A stretch of DNA of 64,000 bases from Vandiemenella viatica (lineage: Eukaryota; Arthropoda; Insecta; Orthoptera; Morabidae): the NCBI GenBank assembly GCA_031002005.1, contig CM061920.1, positions 114,566,095-114,630,094 of the forward strand, in the 5' to 3' direction. Below, in pieces: positions 30,345 through 39,642 of this stretch. The number at the start of each line of letters is the position of its first letter. The stretch's first letter is position 1. The notes below the pieces were generated by a model. It saw only the letters and a list, made by a program, of their open reading frames with translations. It ran no database searches and was not told the DNA's origin. The position numbers were made by a program, and so were the translations under genes.

Positions 30345-31559
30345 CAACAGACCCTTTTGAGTGCTATTCGGCACTGAAACACCCAGGGAATGTGGACGTC
30401 AAAGTCATCCACGATGATGCTGCGGCCAAGGGGCACAAGCGCCCAGCGGCCCTAGCAACAATGCCATTGGTCTTCGCGGACGACTTCTGCTCGAAGAAAC
30501 TCTTCCGCAAGCTGAATGGGAAGCAAAAATGGCTGCGCAGAAAGCAACAAACTGCAGCGACCACGGAGTGGCAGGTTGCTGGCGGCAATAACCCCGAAAC
30601 TGCAGAGAAGCTGCAGACTCCGGTGACAGATGCACCAGGCCTCCAAGCACCGGAGCCACCTGCGCCAGCCAGCCCTACCCAGGAAGACACGACCGGCAAT
30701 CCAAGCTGCCCCAGCGTCGCCCACGCCGTCGCATGAGGAGGATGCAGCACCAACCACGGAGCAGGGTCCTGTCCAACCCGTGGTGGCGGCTTACGATGGA
30801 AACTGGGGCAGCCTGTATGTACAGCTTCTGCTGGCTACAGAGCTGCCTCTGTTCTGCTGGCCGGTCGAGGGAGGCCTGCAGATCCTGGCATCATGCCCCG
30901 CCGACTTGATGAGGGCCACCAGCCTGCTGAGCGAGCAGGACATAGACTGCATCTTGGTGCAGCCCAGCCCGCCGATCCAGCCGTCGCCTGTGGCCGTTTC
31001 AGCACTGCCGAGAGAGAAGGTTAGGAAGGCTACCAAGAAGAGGCCTTCCCCGTCCGAACTCCGGCAGTGTTTTAACTGCCAGAACCATGGACACCAGGCG
31101 AGCGACTGCACCAAACAGCGAAGATGTGTCCGATGTGGGGCGGACCACAAATTAGCCGACTGCTCCACAGCCAGAGAAGAAGCAATCTGCTGCAACTGCG
31201 GCAGAGGGCACGCGGCCTGCTACTCTGGCTGTGAGATCAAGAAGGCTCTTCGGGCAGGACGCCGCTCGAGACCAGCAGCGGTAACAAACCGCCGCCAAGA
31301 AGCCAGCTCAAGACAGCCTCCCCACCAGCACAGACCGGCGGACAAGCCTGCGCGCGAGCACCATACGAGGCCCGCAGCGCGCCGCCAAGACCAGCCGAAG
31401 ACAGCTCCTGGGTCCAGTAGGCAACCACCCGGCCGCCGAGAAGGTCGACCTGCCGACCTCTGCCACTGCCGCACCGGATCCAGCGACCAGCTCACGGTGG
31501 TGGTCACGCTGCTCACGCAGCTGATCACCGCCCTGATGCCACGTCGAGATAATGCTTAG
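30345..31559 (+). pseudogene. gag-like ORF1 of half-LINE G, PRE_C2HC missing
   Basis: Reading starts inside the protein (DPFECYSALKHPGNVDVKVI), then LVFADDFCSKKLFRKLNGKQ, a Pro/Ala-rich linker, EQGPVQPVVAAYDGN, a domain ending IQPSPVAVSALPREKVRKAT, and knuckles CFNCQNHGHQASDC, CVRCGADHKLADC and CCNCGRGHAACYSGC. The C-terminal helix is DQLTVVVTLLTQLITALMPR. The VVRGLP core of PRE_C2HC, present in copies I1 and H, is absent. A frameshift near 30650-30735 joins two frames. The downstream frame is open for 309 codons. Confidence 0.75.
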
Positions 31560-31700
31560 TTTCAGATAAACCTACAACTGATGACTTATACACTAAGCCA
31601 CTTCAAAAAAAGCAAAGCAGACAGCAGTCATAGGGTTTGCCCTGGCACTGCAACAACTTAATGGCGTAAGCCATACAGATGACGTTGGAGTTGGAGTTGG
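30345..31700 (+). mobile_element. Half-LINE copy G (ORF1 only)
   Basis: A 5'-truncated unit with a gag-like ORF, a 3' UTR (CACTTCAAAAAAAGCAAAGC, CATAGGGTTTGCCCTGGCAC, GGCGTAAGCC) and a (GTTGGA)n tail at 31683-31700. AGGAGACT lies at both ends (30337-30344 and 31701-31708). The longer left context AGGAGACTCAACAGA also resembles AGGAGACTAGACAGA at 33541, so a target duplication of 8-15 bp is likely. No endonuclease or RT. Element D is inserted at its left edge. Confidence 0.7.
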
Positions 31701-31708
31701 AGGAGACT

Positions 31709-33540
31709 CACCACTACTCAGACGCCCACCACGAGTCTACGGGTGCGGGCTAAAATTGGGCCGTACTTCGAGTAGCTGACCCCAACGTCGTTACGGAACC
31801 ACTTACGAGTAGCAGCCGCCGAGCTTAAAGCCATGCCACGAGTTTTCCAGAATATACGTGTATATTTGGAAGAAATTCGCCACGACGGGCAGAAGTGGCA
31901 TCACGGCTCAATCAGGGCCAGTGACTTCATCGCAAACCAGAACGAGGCAACCCGCGAGAGATGGAAGCGCAGACTGGCAGCCAACAACCAGGAGGAGAGG
32001 TGGTCTTTGGTTGTAAAGATCCACCTTGACGACATTAATTTCGTATACGACCTGCCAACAAACTACAAGAACCTCATGAAGCGTCTCACAAGACACGAAT
32101 GCAGCCATCTTGCCAAGAAGCGGATCATCCGTGATGACCCAAGCTGGCCAGAGGAGTGGCCCGAAGCGGTGGTGTTCCCAACGCTCTGGGCGTACGACTT
32201 CGACCTGGAGCAATACATCGCCAAGCTGAAACGACGATTTAACATCATGCCGTACCCGCAAGACGAACCAGTAGCAGACGAGACGGAAGATGTCGACGAA
32301 CTCCCACGAACTGAAGACACGCAAGAAGTGGAAGATCGGTCCATCTCAAGAAGAAACACAGCAGACGGAACAAGGGCCAGTCGTACCAATCACGGCGGAG
32401 TACGACGGAAACTACGTCGAGCTGATGGCCGAGCTCCACGCGGAAACGTCGGACCTCCTTCTCGCTATCCCACTGAAGGGCGGGATGAAGTTTCTCCCGC
32501 AACATCCCGACCAACTACAACGGCTGACCAAGTTCCTTCAAGTGAATGGGATCGTCCACGCCCCACAACTGCCCAAGAGACCCACCAAACTGGTGGTCCG
32601 CGGACTACCATGCGACACCACCGAGGAAGCGGTCGCCGCAGAACTAAGTAGCTGCGGGATTGCTACAGTCGCAGTCCACCAGATGCGGCGCCCGGGCACG
32701 GACGAGCGCCTCCCTCTGTACACCGTTCAACCAGTCGAACGCGTGCCGAGGGAGAAGCGCCCTTCGAGACTACTCGGACACAAGGTCCGGGTAGAACAGA
32801 AGAAGAAACCGCCGCTTGCTCTCACTCAGTGCTACCGGTGCAACAATTTCGGGCATCTTGCCCGGGACTGCACCGGGGCTCAGAGATGTTTACGCTGCGG
32901 CGAAAACCACAGAGTGGCCGAGTGTCCGCATCCAAGGGAAGCAACAAAGTGTTGCAACTGCGGGGCCACCACACACGCAGCAAGCTGGGGCGGGTGCCCG
33001 TCCCGCCTCAACCTCCGCCGCCGGGCCAAGCAAGCACCCTCCACCACCACTGAGCAGCATCAACGACGCAGCCAGACGCGGGTCGGGACACATCCGAGGG
33101 CCGCAACGGATGCGACCGGGCCAGCTCAGCGAGGAGCAGCCAAGGCAAGGCGCACTCGCCGTCCAGCCGCCGAGCGGGACGGACGGGAGGGGCGCACGAG
33201 GCTGCCACCTCCCTGCCAAGAAGACGTGAGCGATGCCAAGATGGCAGCGCTCCTTCAAGCGGTCCAGGCGATACCTGGCCAAGTAGCTGCCGCCATCACG
33301 GCAGCCCTTACCAGCAACACGTTGGCAAACCAAAGGCCGTAAAGCGAGCTGGTATACTGCGGCCTCCTCTCCATCTGAAAGCGAGAGCCGTCGTGGGCGG
33401 CGTGCTGTCATTGCGGAGTCTTTGGGCAATGACTATACCGACAACAACAATAACAACCGAGGCTGAAGACCGGAGCAACGGTAAGCAGCCAGCCTGTCGG
33501 GCCTAGCCCGGCGGGCAAATGACAATGATGATGATGATGT
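31709..33540 (+). mobile_element. Half-LINE copy H (ORF1 only)
   Basis: The best-preserved half-LINE: a 5' UTR of about 124 bp, one long gag-like ORF with a single frameshift, a 3' UTR of about 200 bp with hairpin CCTGTCGGGCCTAGCCCGGC, and a (GAT)n tail at 33525-33540. AGGAGACT is directly on both sides (31701-31708, 33541-33548), an 8-bp target duplication. There is no sign that endonuclease or RT was ever present between the ORF and the tail. Confidence 0.75.
31833..33342 (+). pseudogene. gag-like ORF1 of half-LINE H
   Basis: About 500 codons with one frameshift near 32290-32340. Start ATG at 31833 (MPRVFQNIRVYLEEIRHDGQ). N-terminal domain to about residue 110 (SLVVKIHLDDINFVYDLPTN), then YDFDLEQYIAKLKRRF, which parallels ADDFCKKKLFRK in I1. 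After an acidic linker come EQGPVVPITAEYDGNYVELM, LHAETSDLLLAIPLKGGMKF, PRE_C2HC (KLVVRGLPCDTTEEAVAAEL), knuckles CYRCNNFGHLARDC, CLRCGENHRVAEC and CCNCGATTHAASWGGC, an Arg-rich region, and the helix MAALLQAVQAIPGQVAAAIT. A single indel suggests recent activity. Confidence 0.82.
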
Positions 33541-33602
33541 AGGAGACTAGACAGACTGAGACAGTCGAGACGCGCAGAGAACGAGAGGTAGACGTGAGCG
33601 CC

Positions 33603-34127
33603 CGCCGCCATGTCTAGTTTGGCCGCGCCCGCCAGAGCGCGACACCGCGGCTCAGCAAGGACCTGCCCGCACCCAGCGCTCCGCTTCAGTCTTCACTGAG
33701 CATCAGTGGAGACAACACCTCCACCCTGGGTGGGTGCCCTCCTTCTGGAGAAGCGCTTAAGGGGTTGGAACCTTTTGCGGTCGGCCGCGAGGTGTCTCCA
33801 GCAGTGTTGGAGAGCTCCGCCAGCCCATCGGAGCAATCGTCGCCGGGAACTGGCGGCGAGACGTGCGCGCGCGCCGCCATGCCTAGTTCGGCCGAGCCCG
33901 CCAGAGCGCGCCACCGCGGCTCAGCAAGGACCTGCCCGCACCCAGCGCTCCGCTTCAGTCTTCACTGAGCATCAGTGGAGACAACACCTCCACCCTGGGT
34001 GGGTACCCTCCTTCTGGAGAAGCGCTTAAGGGGTTGGAACCTTTTGCGGTCGGCCGCGAGGTGTCTCCAGCAGTGTTGGAGAGCCCCGCCAGCCCATCGC
34101 AGCAATCGTCGCCAGGCACTGGCGGCG
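33603..34127 (+). repeat. Two tandem 5' monomers of about 268 bp
   Basis: CGCCGCCATGTCTAGTTTGG at about 33603 and CGCCGCCATGCCTAGTTCGG at about 33871 start two nearly identical units containing AGGACCTGCCCGCACCCAGC, CTTCACTGAGCATCAGTGGA and AAGGGGTTGGAACCTTTTGC. The second breaks off at about 34127. Tandem 5' monomers act as promoters in some LINEs (mouse L1). That function here is inference. Confidence 0.75.
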
Positions 34128-34456
34128 ACAACATGGACCTCATCTCCCTGACCGAGGACTGCATCCGTTCGCCCGATCTATAACCAGACCGAGGCGACCA
34201 GTACGGCCCATCGTGTGCCGTTATCGCGACGCGTCCGTTACCCGGAGATACACGGCTTTCTCGTACGTGCTGTGCAACCTGTGGCTCCCCCACGGGGGGT
34301 GAGAGCCCGGAACCGCGACTGCCGCGTAGTGATTCCGAACGCCAGTTGATTAAATACCCTGGAGATCAACCGGTGGACACCACACCAAAAAGAGACAACA
34401 AAAGATCGTTGTCATATCCAAGGCGAAGCATATCACCCACTATACATGTGTCATAC

Positions 34457-34891
34457 ATGCAAATGGACGAAAAGGATGCCAAGCCGAGAAAACAAGCCAC
34501 CACTATCCACAACCACCACCAGGAAGGAAGCAAAGGAAAGAAGAGAAGGGGCAGGAAACCTACAACTAAAGGCGAGGTAGCAGTAGCTCTCGCACCAGCA
34601 CCTCCTGTCACCATCGAGCCAGCCAGCAAACGAGCTGCCACCTGTCCTCCTGCAGAAACTGCTGCTAAGAAGAAGGACGATAGACCTTCACCTAGCAACA
34701 TGAGCCACGATGCGGGGATGACTTCATTCGCCCGAAGAAGTTGTGCAGCAGAGGGGATGCAGCGACATCGAAACCAGCAACAGGTTCTCAGACCTAGAAA
34801 CCAACAATCAGGACGCTAGTGAGACGACGCAACCGCGCCCAGCACCGCACATAAGAACCATACCACCCATAATAATTACCTTCAGTGGGAG
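34457..34891 (+). pseudogene. ORF1 N-terminal part of element E
   Basis: Basic, low-complexity start (MDEKDAKPRKQATTIHNHHQ, GKKRRGRKPTTK), then after a frameshift near 34740-34760 the reading SNRFSDLETNNQDASETTQP and PHIRTIPPIIITFSG. NRFSxLExN and PPIIIxxxG are the segments that precede PRE_C2HC in the related ORF1 proteins here. The gap cuts it before the PRE_C2HC domain. Confidence 0.6.
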
Positions 34892-35891
34892 NNNNNNNNN
34901 NNNNNNNNNNNNNNNNNNNNNNNNNNNNNNNNNNNNNNNNNNNNNNNNNNNNNNNNNNNNNNNNNNNNNNNNNNNNNNNNNNNNNNNNNNNNNNNNNNNN
35001 NNNNNNNNNNNNNNNNNNNNNNNNNNNNNNNNNNNNNNNNNNNNNNNNNNNNNNNNNNNNNNNNNNNNNNNNNNNNNNNNNNNNNNNNNNNNNNNNNNNN
35101 NNNNNNNNNNNNNNNNNNNNNNNNNNNNNNNNNNNNNNNNNNNNNNNNNNNNNNNNNNNNNNNNNNNNNNNNNNNNNNNNNNNNNNNNNNNNNNNNNNNN
35201 NNNNNNNNNNNNNNNNNNNNNNNNNNNNNNNNNNNNNNNNNNNNNNNNNNNNNNNNNNNNNNNNNNNNNNNNNNNNNNNNNNNNNNNNNNNNNNNNNNNN
35301 NNNNNNNNNNNNNNNNNNNNNNNNNNNNNNNNNNNNNNNNNNNNNNNNNNNNNNNNNNNNNNNNNNNNNNNNNNNNNNNNNNNNNNNNNNNNNNNNNNNN
35401 NNNNNNNNNNNNNNNNNNNNNNNNNNNNNNNNNNNNNNNNNNNNNNNNNNNNNNNNNNNNNNNNNNNNNNNNNNNNNNNNNNNNNNNNNNNNNNNNNNNN
35501 NNNNNNNNNNNNNNNNNNNNNNNNNNNNNNNNNNNNNNNNNNNNNNNNNNNNNNNNNNNNNNNNNNNNNNNNNNNNNNNNNNNNNNNNNNNNNNNNNNNN
35601 NNNNNNNNNNNNNNNNNNNNNNNNNNNNNNNNNNNNNNNNNNNNNNNNNNNNNNNNNNNNNNNNNNNNNNNNNNNNNNNNNNNNNNNNNNNNNNNNNNNN
35701 NNNNNNNNNNNNNNNNNNNNNNNNNNNNNNNNNNNNNNNNNNNNNNNNNNNNNNNNNNNNNNNNNNNNNNNNNNNNNNNNNNNNNNNNNNNNNNNNNNNN
35801 NNNNNNNNNNNNNNNNNNNNNNNNNNNNNNNNNNNNNNNNNNNNNNNNNNNNNNNNNNNNNNNNNNNNNNNNNNNNNNNNNNNNNNNNNNN
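34892..35891. other. Assembly gap (1000 N)
   Basis: Exactly 1000 N, a conventional placeholder, so the real distance is unknown. The plus-strand LINE to the left (element E) and the CR1-like RT to the right are different families. Confidence 0.99.
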
Positions 35892-36739
35892 TGGTTTATG
35901 CACGCTCGCAAATGACTATATATTCATTTTTAAATAACACATTTGAGGGACTGAATAATAAAATGAGCCCTGTAGGAATATTTTGTGATCTTGATAAAGC
36001 ATTTGACTGTGTACATCATGAATTACTGTTATTTTTATTTTTTTGTAAATGGAATACTATGTTATTTATCAAACCGCAGGTAAATGGTTTAAATCATACA
36101 TGGAAAGTCGAATGCAAAAAGTTTCCATTCTTGATTCTAAAATAAGTAAAGACGCTTCATCAGACTGGGAGAAAATAATACATGGAATTCCACAAGGCTC
36201 TGTCCTAGGACCCGTCCTCTTATTGTTATACATTAATGACCTCCTGAGGCTCCTGAAAACCTATCTGACAAATAAAAGTTAAGAGTTTTATTTGCAAATG
36301 ACACTAACCTGACTGTAAGATAAACACCAGACAGTAATCTAGAATTTAATGTAAATGTAGTACTTAGTGAAGTAGCAAATTGGTTTAAGGCAAATTCAAT
36401 AAAATTATATATATATATATAAAAACATATTAGATTTAAAACAAAAAATTATGCACCACCGGATTTACAAGTAAGCTATAAAAATAATACAATCTTAGAA
36501 ACCAAGAGTATAAAATTCCGTGGTATTAAAATAGATGAGAAACTCTGTTGGCACCATGGAGGAAAGAAATATATGGAGACGACACAAGAGACCGTCACCA
36601 CGCATTGAAGTGACGCCGGCGGAGGAGGAGTGGGGGACTAGGCCGTACCCATACAGACATGGGGTATATGAACAAAGTCCTCAAGGGGACTCTAGGATAA
36701 ACGTAACGCCGCAATCTGGTGATTGATTATTATGTAACT

Positions 36740-37160
36740 CGATGAGACAAATAAAAATTGAAGATTTTTTTTTTTTTTTTTTTGATATCCTGCTTAGTTT
36801 TCGAGATATTTTGTCTCAAATGTGAAATGTTTTTGGTTGAAATTCAGAAGACAAAATTGGTCAAATTTGATGATGGATTCTTATTTAAAAAAGACGAGAC
36901 AAATAAAAAATAAAGAATAAAAATTTTCGATATCTCGCCTAGTTTTCGAGATATACTGTATCAAAAGTGAGGTGTCATGAGTTGAAATACAGAAGAAAAA
37001 TTTCGCAAAAGTCAAATTTAATGATCGATTCTTATGAAATACAACGAGACAAATCGAAAATAAAGAATAAAATATTTCGATATCGTGCTTCGTTTTCGGG
37101 ATATGCTGTCTCCAAATTGAGGGGATCGGGTTGGGATGCAGCCTGAAACAAAAATTAATT
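36740..37160. repeat. Three tandem units of about 150 bp inside P-superfamily copy 2
   Basis: Each unit contains GACAAATxxAAAATAAAGAATAAA, a TTTTCGATATCTCGCCTAG-like palindromic stretch with TTTTCGAGATAT, and GAAATACAGAAGAxAAA. Units start at about 36746, 36897 and 37047. A related, more diverged array lies at 12280-12600 in copy 1. Confidence 0.65.
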
Positions 37161-37890
37161 ATGCCAAAGCCACAATGAATTACATGGTGGACAAGCAGAA
37201 TGGATATTTCAGTTTTATTACTACCACTTGTGGTTAGGTTGAAATACGGCCTAGACCACAATAAAAATAGTTATCTTGTTTCCATACATCGTAAGCTTCA
37301 TTAGGATTATCTGGAAGTAGTTTATATCGCGATACACGTTTTGTAACTAACTTGATTCTCATGAAATTACTAACAGTAATAGATAAATTCTATATCCCTT
37401 ATGGAACAACAAAACCATTCTGGTACAGACTGCATTTATACCTAACCACAATCTCCATTAAATTGCTGCTACAGAATCAACCTATGTAGACACACCCACA
37501 CACGCGTATTTGAATCGCAAACTGTATTTGCGGTAGCAACATCGTTTGCTTCATCAAGATTCCTGATTGCATACCATAATTTAACACATTTAATTTCATC
37601 ATACACTGTCAGTATTAACTGCAACGTGAGGAACGAAAGTGCAATACTAAATTCATTCAATCTCGATGTAAAACACACCCCTTTAAATCTCATTTTCAAC
37701 ACTCATTAAAAAGTAATGCTATTCTATTATGTGCAAAGTAGCAAGGTATGCTGATTTTCTACACTACACGAACATTAATTTGAGAACAAAGTCATCCCAT
37801 TGAGAGCTATGACTAAATATTTATAGACAGTTACCAAAGTTTGTAATTCCTACTGCCCACTTCAACAACAATAATTATAATTCAACTTAC

Positions 37891-37961
37891 TTATGAAATG
37901 ATATTCCAGGTTCTTACCTCTCTTGCCTATTTGTGCAACTGTATGCAACACAAGATGACAT
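37891..37961 (-). pseudogene. THAP first exon in P-superfamily copy 2
   Basis: Minus-strand exon of 71 bp matching 9926-9996: MSSCVAYSCTNRQER, then an in-frame TAA, then EPGISFHK and a GTAAG donor. Same length and splice site as copy 1. The stop kills it. Confidence 0.7.
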
Positions 37962-38214
37962 TATAAAACACTTATACACATTACAAAATGAAATAATCAC
38001 AGCATCAAATTCAATGTGAACTTTGCATTTGTTTGGGTTCGCAAGATCGCCGCTGCCACCACCGCGCATGCGCGAGAGTTTAGAGCCGGCATCAAAGATT
38101 TAACGTCACTTCTCACCCATATATTTCCTTCCTCCATGGTTGGCACAAAGATATCACATCACTTCTGAAGAGGTTAAGTAGTGCCACCTTTGCAATACGA
38201 ACTTTTCTCTAACA

Positions 38215-38437
38215 ATTTTTTTTTTTTTTTAACTGCTTTACGTCTCTTTTTAACATCGAGGTCTTTAGAGACGGGAAAGAATGGGGGGCAAGGAATGGGA
38301 AGGAATTCGGCCATGGCCTTTTGAAGGAAGCATCCCGGCATTTGCCTGGAGTAATTTGGGGAAACCATGGAAAACCCAAATCTGGATGCCCGGACGGGGA
38401 TTCGAACCGCCGTCCTCCCGAATGCGAGGCGAGAACG
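38215..38437 (-). mobile_element. tRNA-derived SINE, copy 2
   Basis: Minus orientation with a T-run at 38215-38230 as the complement of the tail. The complement has GCATTCGGGAGGACGGCGGT, the B box GGTTCGAATCC, and the same body as copy 1. Flanking TCTCTAACA (38206-38214 and 38438-38446) is a 9-bp target duplication, and the RT reading resumes after it. Confidence 0.85.
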
Positions 38438-38660
38438 TCTCTAACAGCAGATCTAAAATTAACAAAACAGGTGTACTCCTCATATTTTAATTCAGTGATG
38501 TCACATTACATAATTTTTTGGGGGGAAATTCTTCACTAAGTAAAAAAGTTTTCATAGCACAGAAAAGAGCTATTAGGATGCTGCATAGGGTAAAACCAAG
38601 AAATACTTGCAGAAAACTCTTTAAAAAAAAAACAGTATTCTCACAATGACTTCTCAATAT

Positions 38661-39215
38661 ATATATACTAGCATTTGCCCGCTGCTTCACGCGCGTGTGC
38701 TTTGGTATGTGGAAAAATTCTTTACCCAATTATTGACGCCCAGCGGCTTTAGTTGTAAATGTCTTTGGAAACCTGGCATTTTCGGATACATAATTTTTCA
38801 ACTGTAGTTCCGTGAAGGGACAGTCAAAAGAACGGCAATAAAGTTTGAAACTGTTGAAAAATAGAAAAGTCTACTTTCTTTATTTGAGGACAGTAAAGAT
38901 TATACGAAAAATAAATCTTGTTATGCAACATGGCGTCATGCAGCTGTCTAGCAATGACAAAAATGTATTCACCAAAGCAACTAGTACCCGGAAGAAAAAA
39001 AAAAACACTTAGCAGTAACAACGACGTTATAATAGCGCCACTAGCAGAGACGCAGAAATTTGTCAGCTCACAACGCCGCAGATAATAGAAACACCTGATA
39101 TAATCCATTTCATCTCTGGCTGTTGCAGCGTGTATTTGACAAACATCTGGTGAGAAATACCTGACACAACGACGCCTAACCTACAATCTTTTGAATCATG
39201 TTTACAAACATTTCC
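38661..39215. other. Unassigned stretch
   Basis: No gene seen. A TA-repeat at 38659-38670 is followed by ACTAGCATTTGCCCGCTGCT, a kind of sequence often seen at the edge of an arthropod dispersed repeat. Identity unknown. Confidence 0.3.
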
Positions 39216-39642
39216 GCCCGCCGGCCGTAGAGGTTAAGACGAGACAAGCAAGCAATGGATAGAGACGATCACGGAAGAGACGACCTACGACTACAGAAGG
39301 AAACGAACGACGTCCTACAACTCCTAAGAGCTAACCGAGTTGAGAACCAAGATGAGCAAGATCAACGTGGAATGTACGGCGTGACGACAACGGTACTGAG
39401 CTGCAGCGAATACCAGTACTGGCTTTGGTAGTTTTTTTTTTTTTTCCTGGCACCGACACCTTTGGCGTCCTGGCTAGGGTTTTATTTGTTCCTTGTTGTT
39501 TTCTCTATTTTTCATCTTAAGGGGAAAATTTCGGTCTCCTAGGACGTCTTTAAACCCCTTTAATGTGTCGGTATTTTCAATTTGGTGGGTGAATAATTGA
39601 CAGTGGCACTTTGTACCGGTGCCACCGTCTGGGAACAGTTAT

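Larger units (their letters stand above)
33541..34891 (+). mobile_element. 5' part of a further LINE, element E, cut by the assembly gap
   Basis: Begins at the AGGAGACT site, has a GC-rich 5' region with a 268-bp tandem duplication (33603-34127), then an ORF1 start (34346 on). The rest is lost in the N gap. Whether the true 5' end is at 33541 or lies upstream at 25040-25424, separated by the D/G/H insertions, is unclear. Confidence 0.6.
36555..38138 (-). mobile_element. P-superfamily DNA transposon, copy 2
   Basis: The same terminal repeats as copy 1 (CATGGAGGAAAGAAATATAT at 36555, complement ending 38138) with a perfect 8-bp target duplication GTTGGCAC (36547-36554 and 38139-38146). Removing it restores the RT reading across the site. 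Relative to copy 1 it is inverted. Length is 1584 bp, lacking the piggyBac. It retains the THAP exon (37891-37961) but no transposase domain, so it is non-autonomous. Confidence 0.88.
35892..38660 (+). pseudogene. CR1/L2-like RT gene, split by a P-superfamily element and a SINE
   Basis: Plus-strand pieces in order: SPVGIFCDLDKAFDCVHHEL (35965-36020), GKWFKSYMESRMQKVSILDS, IIHGIPQGSVLGPVLLLLYI (36175-36235), with FANDTNLTV where FADDTNL is expected. After frameshifts, KFRGIKIDEKLCWH leads to the P-superfamily insertion at 36555. Reading resumes at 38147 (ITSLLKRLSSATFAIRT), breaks at the SINE (38215), and continues at 38447 (ADLKLTKQVYSSYFNSVMSH, FIAQKRAIRMLH). The N-terminus is lost in the gap. 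The catalytic pair FADD is FAND here. Confidence 0.8.

Noticed and set aside
25425..30351. CCTATAGGAGACTCAACAGA as a shared 5' end of elements D and G
   Set aside because: The two exact copies lie immediately before D and immediately after D's tail, which is what a target duplication looks like.
15849..34891. Telomeric head-to-tail retrotransposon array like Drosophila HeT-A/TART
   Set aside because: The gag-only copies and same-strand order suggested it, but D, G and H have target duplications and A/B interrupt a half-LINE. The flanks hold ordinary transposons and no telomere repeat was seen. Site preference explains the pattern better.
34743..35937. Long frames of 350-390 codons across the N run
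   Set aside because: They are made of N and contain no sequence evidence.
38661..38780. Named repeat family starting ACTAGCATTTGCCCGC
   Set aside because: Looks familiar from arthropod repeats but I cannot assign it or find its other end.
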